Shown: positions 39,035 through 51,000 of the stretch, in pieces
Layout: every line of letters begins with the position of its first letter
Numbering within the stretch: the first letter of the stretch is position 1
Assembly: GCF_900095265.1 (NCBI RefSeq)
Contig: NZ_LT607665.1
Span: 62,001-126,000, forward strand
Reading direction: 5' to 3'
Length of the DNA stretch: 64,000 nt
Origin: Janthinobacterium sp. UMAB-56
Lineage (GTDB): Bacteria; Pseudomonadota; Gammaproteobacteria; Burkholderiales; Burkholderiaceae_D
Made by a program: the position numbers and the translations under genes
Notes under the pieces: model-generated
Seen by the model: the letters and a program-made list of their open reading frames with translations, nothing else
Databases searched by the model: none
Told to the model about the DNA's origin: nothing

Positions 39035-42000
39035 TCACGGTTGCATGCCGCGCCGCTCGTTCGGCGTGAGCGCCTGCAACTGCGGCGCCGTCAAGGGCCC
39101 CGCACCCAGCACTTGCACCACGCCGGCCGGCTGGTAGCTGGACGCCTGCGGTTCGCCGCCCTTGTGATTGCCGACACCGCCCTCGTCCGCCTGCTCGTTG
39201 CCAAAGCCCAGCACTTTCACCGTGAACAGCGATGGCAGCGCCTGGCGCGTGGCGGCCCGTTCGCGCTGCAGCACGTCCTGCGCCGCCGTCACGGCTTGCG
39301 TCGCGGCCGCGCTGGCATTGCTGAGCGCAGCCACGTTCACCGCAGCGGTGGCCGGCATGCCCGTCGACTTGCCCTGCACCTGGATGTTTTCCGCATTCAC
39401 CACTTGCAGCGCTGCCAGGTTGACGTTGCCCGAGACGCGGATGCCCGCCTCGCCCGCGTCGATGGTGCCCAGCGGGGCGATCAGGTCGATGTCGCCAGGC
39501 GGCACCTCGGGGATCGGATTCAGGGTGGCGATGCCGGCGCCCGTGTTCGGCGTGGTCGGCGACAGGGTGACCTGGCCGATATCGTCATAGACGCGACGCT
39601 GCGGCGTAAACACCACGGTGGACTTGGAGCCGCGGCCCGCATTGATGTCGCCCTGCGCCGACCAGGCCAGGATATTGCCGCCGAAGGTGGTGAAGATGCG
39701 GCTCTGACCCAGCAGAATGCTGTCCCTGGCGTATATCTGGATTTCACCGGCACCCTGCGTCAGCACGCCCGAGCCTTCGCCCGGCACAAAGCCGCCATCG
39801 ACGCCCACCAGGGTGCGCCCGCCCGGCGTCAGGATGTCGATGTTGCCGCCGAAGTCGGTGTGGATGCCTGCATCGACCTGGTCGAACACCGGCAAGTGGT
39901 TGTTGCCCGACAGTGCATATTGCTGGCGGGTCAGGTAGTTGACGCCCTTGCGCGGCCGCTTGGTACTGGTGCTCTCGGCGCCGTCCGCATAGTAGGTGGC
40001 GCCACTGAACATGGTCAGGTCGCCCGCATAGGTCACGGGTTTGCCCTGCGCATCCTTGCTCGGGAACAGCGTGGCGATGGCTTCACGGCCGCGCAGGTAG
40101 CTGCCTTCGCGCACGCCGCCGGCAGCCGTGTACTCGCGCCCGCCAGCTTTGAGTTCGGCGAAATAGACGTTGCGCAGGAAGACACGCTGCTGCTCGGCCG
40201 GCAAGGCCGCGAAAAACTTGCGCGCGTCCATGCTGCCGGCATCGAAGGTCAGCCCGGCGCCATTGCGCTGTCCGGCGCCGTAGCGGGTTTCCAGCCAGTT
40301 GACCAGGTGCAGTTGGCTCGACAGGCCGTATTCGCGCTGCAGATCGCGCCTGGCGCCGCCGCTGCTGGCCTGGAGAGTCTTGTCGAGCTCGCTTTGACGC
40401 GCGGCCAGGAAGGCGGGCGCGCCCGCCGCGTCGCCGCTGTAGCCAAATTGCGTGCGCAACCAGTCGGCCAGGCCCAGGCGGCCGCCATACACGGCCACCG
40501 CCTTGCCGGGCTGGTCGGCCAGCGACTTGCCCGGCTCGATCAGGTTGGCAGCGTCGAGATAGCGCGCGGCAAAGGCGTCGTAGTTGGGGCCATGCGCCCC
40601 GACCCCGGCCGCCACCGCGATGCTGGCGCCGCTGCTGCGGTCGCCAGACGTGCTATTCGTCACCGCACCGATACTCTTCAGCTCGGCCTTGTCGGCCATG
40701 TCAATATCGCGCCCGGCCGTCACTTCCAGCGTGCCAGGACCGCCCACGTAGAAGGTGCCGTAGCGAATGTCGCGGCCGGCACGCACGACCGACACCTCGT
40801 CCGGATTGTTGTGCAGCACCAGATTACCGCGCGCCGAACCTGCCCGGATTTCCGTCGGCCGCAGCGGCAGCGAAGGATTCGCATACGCTATCTCCGAAGT
40901 CCAGCCCAGCATTCCTTCCGGCGTCGCTTCGACCAGCCCCAGCGCCGTGCCGGAGTTGACGATGTCGCGTCCGGCACGGATATCGACCGGACCGGCGCCC
41001 TCGTACCAGGTGCTGTGGCTGGCCGCGTTGCCGCCGCCGCGCGTGATGATGGAGCCGGTGCGCAGCCCGACGATGTCGCCCGCCAGCGCGTAATAGCGCG
41101 CCGGCAACTGATCCTGCACCGCGTAGCCCGAGGCGGTGGGCGGCGTCAGCGTGAACAGCGGATAGCGCTGCGGTAGAGCGCCGGCTTCGCGCGACGCGAA
41201 CAGCACGCTGGGTGCCTGTGCCAACTGGTTGACGTTATGCGTGTACATGTCGCCATAGGCGGTAGTGCCGGAGACGCCCGCGAAGCCCGGATTGAAAGGG
41301 TTGGGCAGCGCGGTCGGATCGGCGCCCGACGCCGTCACCGAATAGCCGCCGGCGTAGATCGAATCGGCGGCCAGCAGTTCAAGTTGCCCCGGCGTGCGGC
41401 GGGTGAAATGCACATCGACCGGCGATGGCGCCAGCAGCAGGCCGGTGGCCGGCCGCGCCAGCGTACCGGTGTCAGTATCCCTCGCCCCTTGGGCGGAGTT
41501 GCCGACATACAGGCTGCCGCTGGCGGCCACCGCGCGCAATTGCGACGGCATCACGAAACGCCCGCCGCTGGAAGCCTGGTTGCCGCTGGCGCGGTCGTCG
41601 CTCCAGGCCGTGGACGGCGTCAGGTTGCCGCCTGCGCTGAACAGGTCGATAGCGGTCGACGGCGTCCACAGCGAGAACCAGCTGTAGCCTTCGCCGTCTT
41701 GCGCCACGCCCTTCGCGGTGAACGGCGTGCCATTGTTGATCTGGGTGACGCGGCCGGCGTCGCCCACGCCGCCCAGCACCAGGTCGCCGCGCGCATCGAT
41801 GCGCACGCCGGAGTCGCCCGGCACCACCACCGGGCCGCCGCCCGCGATGGACGAGGTGGAGGTGTAGACCTGATAGGCGCGCGACTCCTGCGTATCGCCC
41901 TTGTCGAAGCGCAGTTCGATGCCGCCCACCGCGCCCGCCTCCATGCGCAAGGCGCCGCGCAGGTTGACGAAAGTGCTATTGAGGTCGCCACGCGTGCCGG

Positions 42001-45000
42001 CGAAACGGGTATCGGGCGTGATCTCGCCGATCGTCTCGGCAAAGGAGCGCACTTCGGCCACCGGATTGAGGCCGCCGCCAATACGCACGTCAAGGTCGCC
42101 GCCGCCGGTCAGCGTGAGCGCGGAACCGTCGGCCGATACCCGGCCGGTGCTGGCCACCGCCAGGTTCAGGCCCTGGCTGCGCATGACGAATTTGGCGGCT
42201 TGGTCGGTACGCGGCGACAGCATGCCGGCGGCCTTGCCTGCCTCGAGCACGAGGTTGCCGCCGCCCAGCGTAGCGATGCCGGTGAAGCCGGTCATCACGG
42301 GCAGGGTCTCGTACAGGTAGTTCGCGCCGAGACCGCCAGCGACGTAACTGCCAAAGTTGATCCACCAGGCGGTGGGCACGCCATCGCCCTGGGCGACCGC
42401 GCTGCCGGTGCCCTGGCGCCACAGCCAGGTGCCGACGGCGCTGCTGTCCTGCTGCGGACGCAGGTAGCCCAGGTCGTCGGGGCGACGCTCGGTGCCGTAG
42501 CCGGCACCCACGAGGTCGCCGGTGACGTCGCCCTGCGCACGCACCAGCACGTTGCCGCCATGCTCGGGATACCAGGCCTGGTACAGGCTTTGCGCGCCAC
42601 CGTCGACGTAAGGCTTGAAGGCGTCGCCATCGGGGCCGAGAATGGAACCGTTGCGATCCGCCGCGCGCGGCAGCCGGTAAGCCGCCGCCACATTGGCCGC
42701 CTGGGTACCGGCCGTATACACGCCATACGGCGAACTCTGGTTGAAGTTGCCGCCGGCCAGGAGGTCCAGGTCGCCCGTGCCGGTACGCAGTACGCTGAAC
42801 AGCTGTTGCCGCGCAGGCAAGGGCACCATCGGGAAACTGCCGCCTTCGGGCAGCCAGGTCACCAGGTCACCCACGCCCAGGTTGTTGTATTCCAGCACGG
42901 CCTCGACGCCACCGTAATCGTCGACATTAATCAAGGTGCCCGGCTCAATGCCGAAATACAGAGACGAGTCGCCCATCCAGTATAAATTGCCCGCCACGCC
43001 CTCAATCGGCGGCACCGCCACTTTCGGCAGGCTGAGGCCGAGTGCCGCGCCGTAGTGGTGGTCGGTCAGCAGCAGACTGCGGTTGTCGCCCATGGGGCGC
43101 AGCGCACGGCTATCGGCCGCCTGCATATCGGCACCGGCCACCAGGCGCATCGACCACGACTGCGAACCGCTGGCCAGCATCGGCGCCAGCGCCCAGTTGC
43201 GGCCCTGGTTGCCGTCGGCATCGGCCGGACGCAGGGCCACCGAGTCGGCGCCGCCAGGCAGTCGCACCCAGGTTTCGCTCGGCACCAGCGCGCCTTTGCG
43301 CAGCGTCAGTTCGCCGGCCAGCACCACGCCATTGGCGGGCGTATCAGGCAAGCCGTCGCCATCGTAGTCGGGGCTCGGCGTATCCCTTACCGCGCCCACC
43401 GGGTACGGCAGCGGCACGCCGCCAGGCCAGGTCATGGCCGCCACGGACATCCCCACGGGCAGGCGGGTGCCGGCATCGAGCCGCGTGCCGCTGCCCAGCG
43501 TGACAGCCTTCGCCAGCACGGTGCCGGCCGCATACACGATATCGCCGGCGGCATTGCGCACGGCGCCGCCCAGCACCGTACCGGCCGGCAATTCCACCTC
43601 GGCCGTCAAGGTGGCTTGCGACGGCAGCGCCGTGCCGGCCCGCAAGCTCATGGCTTTCATCGGCAGGTCGTAGTTCAAGGTGCGGCCGGACTGGAAGAAG
43701 GTGTCGTCGGCCAGCGTGACCAGTTGGCCATGCGGCACGATGACGTCGGCGCCGAACGGCACCCGGCCCCTGGCCAGCATCCAGCCCTTCTCGTCCGGCG
43801 TGACCGGCAAGGCCTTGCCATCGAAGCCGTCATTGATGCTGCCGAAGACGTTCAGGTTGCCGCCGGCGCGCAGCACCAGCGCGCCCGCTTCGCCGGAGCC
43901 GGCCACGCCGGTCTTCTGCGTGTGCGCATTGACGCTGGCGTAGCGGTAGCCCGACAGGTCGATGTCGCCATCGACGTGCAGGTCGCCGTCCGGCGTGGCG
44001 CTGAGGATGGCCACGCCAGGACGCAGGTGGAAGGCATCCTTGTAGTTGCGCAAGCCGGACAGGCGGCCATGCATCAGCCCATCGTTGGCCAGGGCGCCCG
44101 TCATGAAAGCCACGCTATCGTCATGCTTGCGATCCAGGTAGGCCTGGTCGATGACCTGGTAAGGGCGACCGTCGGCCGTCGTTTCCGTGCCCGGGCGGGC
44201 ATCCGCATACGACCAGAAACCGTTGACCGTGATGGCGTGGGCGCCGTCGATGGCCAGCGGACCGGCCGCATCGATGGCGACGTCGTTGCCAGTGGCGCCA
44301 CCGAGGCGCCGGGCGCTCAGCTCCAGCGTGCCCAGCGAAGCGATGCGGTCGGCCTTGCCGGCAGTGCCGGCGCGCAAATCCATGCGCGCGCCGGTATCGA
44401 GCACCAGCCGGCCGCTGCCGGCATCGATGTCGATCACGGCGCGGTTGGGCGCCTCGATCACCTGGCCGTAGCTGTCGACCCGCAGCACGCTGCCATGGGC
44501 GTCGAGCAGCGCGCTGCCGGCCACGCTGACGCCGTCGCGCGCTGCCAGGCGGATGCTGCCCACCTGCTCGCCACTGGCGTCGACTGTGCCGTTGACGGCC
44601 AAACGGCCGCCATCCACCGATACCGTGATTTCACGCGCCTTCAATTCATTCTCCAGCACCAGGTCGCCCTGCTTGAGCTGGAAGCTGCGGCTGCCGAACA
44701 CGCCGCCCTTGCTCAGGCGCTGGTTCAGTCCCTTGAAATCGGCGATATGCTGGCCGCGCACGTCGAGGCCGCCCGCCGCGAACGGCACGTCGGTGCCGCC
44801 CGCGTCGTAGTGGCCGCTGCTGCCGCCGGCGATGCTGCCTAGCAGCGCCACGCTGCCCGCCTGCGCGTCCAGCGCGGTGGCGGTGAGCTTGCCGGCGCGG
44901 TTGGAGACGGCCGAGAAATCGATGGTGGAAGCGGCCGCCTGGCGCACGTCGCCGTGGCGGCTGTCGAGCACCACGTCGCCGCCCCAGCTGTACTTGGCCA

Positions 45001-48000
45001 CGCCATTGAAATCGATCTTGCGGCCGGCCAGGTCCAGCCGGGCACTGTCGCCCAGTACCACGTCTTGCTCGGCGGACACGCTGAGTTTGCCGCTTGGCAA
45101 CAGCACGCTCGTGTCGAGCGTCACGCTGCGCCCGTCCAGCGCCACTTCGGCGCCCAGTGCGCCGGCCAATGTGGCCGCGCCCGGGGCCGTTGCGGCCGCG
45201 CCCGATGGCTTCGCGACATGGATATCGCCGCCCGCCTTGATCTTGTTGACGGAGCCGGCGGCGCCGGTGAGCAGCGCCGTGTTCAGCGCCAGGTTGCCGC
45301 CGCTGCGCAGATAGCCCTTGCTGGCCGTATCCCAGCCGCTTTGCGACTGGTACACCGACAACGATCCCGTGTGGTTGGCGGTGATGCGCTCGCTGGCGTT
45401 GATGGTGACATCGGCAAAGCCGAGGATCAGGCGGTCCATGCTGTGGATGGTGTCGGGCCGGCTGTTCGGGCCATAGCCGAACTCGACCTGGCGGGCATCG
45501 ACCAGCAAGCGCCCGCTGCCGCTGCCCGCGCCGCCGGCGGAGACCAGGCCGGGCGCGGTCATGGCGCCGTTCCACACCAGCACATCGGTCTTGATGCGCG
45601 CCACGGCGTCGCTGCCGCCCGCGCCGTAGATCGCCGGGGTGCCGATCACCAGCCGTTCCAGCGACGATTTTCCCGTGCTCGCGTTGATGGTCGACAATTC
45701 GACGTTGTCGTAGAAATTGATGGCGTCGCGCGCCGTCAGCGCCAGGCTTTCCAGCGCCGGCGCACCCACGCCGGCGTCGCCGCGCAACAGGCGGTCGAGG
45801 ATGTCCTGGTTCAGGGTCAGTCCGGCCGGCAGCGCATCGCGCGCGGCCATGGCGGCCAGCGACGCTGCGCTGCCCACATTGATGCCGCCCACGGCCAGCA
45901 CCAGGTTGCGGGTGCCGTAGGTGGTGGCGTCGCGCAGGTTGAAGCTCTGGTCGGTGGCGGCGGCGATGCTGCCTTCCGAATACAGCGGCGTACTGCCGCT
46001 GCACACGGCGCCCGCCGCGCAGGCGCCGATATCGATGCGGCCCGGTCCGGATCGCGGATCGGTGCTCACGCCCGGCGCCAGCATGTCCAGCCGGCCATTC
46101 GATACGGCCAGCACGCTCGACGTGCCCGGCGCATACACGTAGCCGTTGCTCGAATCCCAGGCGGCGGCGCCACGGCCCAGAGTATTGATGCCACCACCCT
46201 GCTCGATGACGATGCCGCCTGCCTTGCTATTGGTCACCAGGAACACTTCGCCAGCCTTGAGTACGGCGCCGTCGCGCACCACGATGTTGTCGACGCCGCC
46301 CTGGAACTGGGCGATATTGGCTTGCTGGTTGCCGTTGCTGCTGTAGTTGACGGTGGGTAAGCCGCCGATGCCCAGGCGCGGGGCGCCGATGGCGTTCAGG
46401 GCGTCGCCCCGCACCGCGATACCTTTGAAGTCGACGGTGGGCGCGGCGCCGCCGCCTATGATTTCGTAGTTCTTGCCGAAGCCGCCCAGCAGCAGCGCGC
46501 TGCCGCCGAAACCGTCCTTGCCTGGCGTGTAGTTGGTCGTGCCGGCAAAGCGCAGCGCATCGTCGGTGCTGGCCTTGGTCTGCACCAGTTCGATGTGCAG
46601 CGCCTTGGCGTCGCGTTCGAGCAGCGGCCGCGGCACGCCGTCGCGCACCGCCTGCGCCAGCGCGAATGCGCCGTAGCTCATTTCATTGTATTGCGAATAG
46701 CTGCGCAGCACGTCGGCCGACGTCAGCACCGCCTGCGATGGCAGCGCCGTGCGCCGGTCGGTATTGCTGGTGCCCAACTGCACGGCGGTAGCAAACGAGC
46801 CGTTGCGCATGGCCGTGGCCGACCCGACGGGCAAACCACCGGCGGCCAGGCCGTTCAGCTCCACCCGGAACGCGCCGGGCAGCAGCGCAAAGCTCGACGG
46901 CAGCAAGGTATAGGTACCGGCAGCCAGGCCGGGCACGCCTGCGCCGATGGTGATCTGGCGCCCCAGCGCCGGATCGCCGGCGCCATTCTCGGCCACGATG
47001 GGCGCATAGCCCGCCTGCGCGCCAGGAACGATGGCGTAGACGGGATTGGTGGCCAGGCCGGGCAGCACGAAGCCGCCTTTGCCGGACGTCTGCACCAGCG
47101 GGTTGAGGCGGGCGTCGGTCGAGCCGCCGCGTCCGGCCAGGAAGGCCGCGCCGGTCAGGGTGCCGCCGCCTGACAGGTCGACCACGGCGCCAGCGCGCAC
47201 ATCGATATGTTCGCCGGTGAGCACGACGGCCGGGTCATTGCCCACGCCCTTGTATGCGACGTCGACGCCATCCATCATATAGCTCAGGCCATCGAGCGAG
47301 CCGCCGTACGGCATCACCAGGCCGCTGGCGCTGACCGATGTCACGCTGCCAGGCAGCAGATTGGTGTGGCCCGTCACCGCGCCATTCGTATTCTGGCCCA
47401 GCGTGATTTTGCCCAGCGGCGCGCGCACCACGCCGCCCTGGTTCACCGTGGCGGCACTCAGCTCCAGCGAGCCGAACACCGAGTAGGGCAGGGCCGGCAA
47501 CGGCGCTGCAGGGTCGCCGCTGCGCTCGATGATCAGCTTGCGGGCGGGATCGAACTCGGTGGAGAGCAGCCCGAATTCGTTGATTACGTTGCGTTTGCCC
47601 ACTTCCACCTTGCCGGTAGCACCGCTCACCGGATAGATTTGCGCGCCCGCCAGGGTCAGGTTGCCCGGCGTGTACAGCGCGGCAGCCGTACGCATGCGAA
47701 TGTCGCCGCTTGAGCGCAGCGCCAGCTCGCCAAAGGCGTCGCGCTTGACCACCAGGTCGTCGGCCGCGTTGTGCGCGATCACGCCGTTGCTGCCCACATT
47801 AACGGCGTTGGCGAGGTCGATCAGCGCGGCATTCAGCGTCAGGCTGGCGTGGTCGTCCACGTTGGGTACGCCCAGTTTGCCGGCGCCGAGGCCGCCGTTG
47901 CCGGAGCCGCGCACCGGGTTGGGCATCAGGTGGTCGTCGCTCTGGGAACGGCTGGTGCCGGCCAGGCGGATGTAGGGCGCCGCAAGCTTGACTTGCGCGG

Positions 48001-51000
48001 TGCTAGCGGCGTCGGCATGCTCGGCCAGGGCCAATGCGCTGGCGGTCAGGCGCAGACTTTGCCCCAACGACAGGTCGAGGTTGCCATCAAAACTGAGCAA
48101 GCCATTCGACAGCAGGGCCAGGTGGTCGAAGCCGCCGGCGGCCACGCGGTCCGCACCCAGCCGGGCCACGCCGTAGCGCAGCGCCGGATCGCTGTCGCCC
48201 GCCTGCAGGTCGGTGGCCAGACCGCTGTCGCCCTGGAGGCGCGACAGCACCAGCTCGCGCGGCACGCGCACCGCGTCTTCCACGCCCAGGCCCTTCAAGT
48301 CAAGCTTGCCGACAATGCCGTAGTTCGGGGTTTCAAGGTTGAGCGCCAGCGTGCCGCCGGCCGCGCCGGCGCCACCGGCTGCCGCATGCAGGCTGCCGTC
48401 GAGCAACAAGCTGCGGAAAGAGCTCAAAGCAATGGTGCCGCCGTCACCGGCCACCTGCACGCTGCCCTGGCCAGGCAGGTCGAGCACGGCGACGGCGCCC
48501 GACGCTTCCAGGCGCGCGCCGGGGCGCACGATGACGAAGGCGTCGGCCGCCTCCACCTGGGTGGCGTCAAGATTGTGCCTGGCGCCGATCTCGATGGTGC
48601 CGCCAGCGCCCACATGGCCATACACGCCGCCCTGGGCGTCGGTGGCAGTGGCCGCGCGTCCGGCCACGTCGAGTACCGCGCGCTCGCCGATCCAGATCGA
48701 CTGGGCATTGGCGCTGCCGTCTGGACGGTTGATCGCGCTACCGGTGACGAGCGTGCCCGGCAATACGGAAATACGGCCGCCGGCCGCGCTCAGCGTGCCT
48801 TCCACGGTGATCTGGCCGTTGCCAGTCAGGCTGATGCTCTTGCCGTCATCCACGCGCAGCGTGGCGCCCTGGTCCACCACCAGCGGCGCCTTGGCGTTGC
48901 GGGTGCCGGCCGACAACGCGATATCGGCGCCGGCCCGTTGCTTGAGCACGCCTTTCACGGCATTTTCCTGCCACAGCGGCGCGAGCCACGGTTGCAGGAC
49001 GGCGGCTGGATCGACGCCGGTAGGCAATTGGCCCGCCAGCGCCAGGTCGGCCCGCAGCAAGGGCATGCTGACGTCGATGGTGGCGTCCTGCGCCACTTGC
49101 ACGCCTTGCTGGCCATTGATGTTGTAGTGCGCAAAGCCGCGCTGGAACAGGTCATTGTCCAGCACCAGCAGCGGCTTGACCGCCAGGTCCTTCGGCGCAC
49201 GGTTGCCGGCCAGCAAGCGATCGCCCGCCTGCAAGGTCACATCAAACGCGAACGCCGTACCGGCGGCCACCCTGGCGTTGAAAGCGGGCACCGGCATGCC
49301 GTTCGGGAAGGCGTCGGCCGGCACCAGGTAACCGGAACCGAGCTTGCCGCGCACGCCCGTGAGCGTGACGCCGGCCGGCACGGTCATGCCGCTGGTGTAG
49401 ATGATGCCATTGCTGCCGGTGACGAAGATGAATTCATAGCTGATCGAGGCGGGCGGCACCACCCAGGCGGCCGGCAGGGTGTAGGGGCGCGCCGCGCTAA
49501 AGTCCGGCAAGTCCAGCAGCGGCTGGCCGGGATGAACCTTCGTGCTGATATAGCTGAAGTCGGTATCGAGCACGGTGCCGGCCTTGATGGTGAAGGCTGC
49601 TGCCAAGGTCAGGTGCACGGGTACGGACTGGCCTGCAGGCAACACACCATTGCCGGCCAGCATGCCGCCGCCCAGCACCACGCCCGTACCGCTGTCGATG
49701 GTCAGCGTGCCGCCGCCGTTGACGCCGTAGCCGCGCAGTTCGCCATCGAGCACCAGCGTCTCCGACTTGACGCCGTTGAGATCGTTCTGATTCGCGCGCA
49801 AGCTGATGTCGCCGCCGCGCCCACCCTTCAGCTTGCCGTCGGCCAGCACAGCCGCGCCCGAGGACGTGTCGATCGCGCTACCGGCCGCCAGGTTGACGGT
49901 ACCGCTGCTGACCAGCGCCACCGCGCCGCCGTTGACATACGGCAGGCCGGAGATGTTGCCCGGATCCAGCTTGAGCTGGCTCCACAGGCCGCGCGTGTCG
50001 AGCGTCACGCCGGCTGTCACATCGATGCCCACCTTGGCTCCGGGTGCTGGCGTGGCGACCGTTGCATCGAGCCAGCCGTTCGTGCCGGTGGCCGGCTTGC
50101 TGACGATGTCGCCCAGCGCAATGCTGCCGCCGCGCGCCGTCAGCCCGGCGTTGACCTTGACCTGGGGCGCATGCAACGCGATTTCGCCGCCAGGCGTGAC
50201 CTGCACTGCGGCATCGACCTCGATGGCGCTGCCGGCGTAGGCCTTGATGCCGCCCAGGTTTTGCGCGTTGAGCCAGCCGGCGTCCAGGTAGGTCTTGCCG
50301 ACCAGATTCTCGGGCAGCGCGTCTTCGCGCAGGAGATTGCCGGCGCTGGCGCCGCCGGTGCCGATATGGATGGCCTGCAGCAGCGCCGCCGGATTGTCGC
50401 GCAGCTGCGCGCTGGCGGCGTCGTACACGGGCGCCAGCTGGCCCAGCACCAGCTGGCCGTTGCGGGCGGCGGCCAGTTGCGACTGACGATAACTGTCGAG
50501 GCTGGCATCGCGCGCGTCCTGCTGGCGCTCGCCCTGGAACACGCTCGATTCGATCGCGCCTTCGAGCACGGCGGATGTGGTTCCCACCACCACGCGGCCA
50601 GCGTCGCGGCCCACGGTATAGCCGTTTTCCAGCCGTTGCTGGGCGCCGATCAGGGGATTGGCGAAATTTTCCGTTACTTCTGCGCCCCAGCGCTGGTGGT
50701 GCGCGGCATAGCCTTGGTAGACGCCGGTATACAGCATGTCGCCGGGCGCCGTCGACAGCCTGTAGAGCTGCCCATCCTTGCCGCTGAGCCAGCTCTGGCG
50801 AATCATGCCTGTCTGGACATCAAAAGTTCCGCCGGATACGTTGAGCAGGGAGCCGGCCTGGGTCACCAGCTCGCCGCCCTGGAAGGCCACCGTGCCGCCC
50901 TGCGCCGCCCATTCGCCGATGCCATGGCCACTGGTGTTGAGATAGCCGCTCACTTCGAGCAAGCCGCCGCCCGTGTACCAGCGGTCGGTCGGATAGCCGT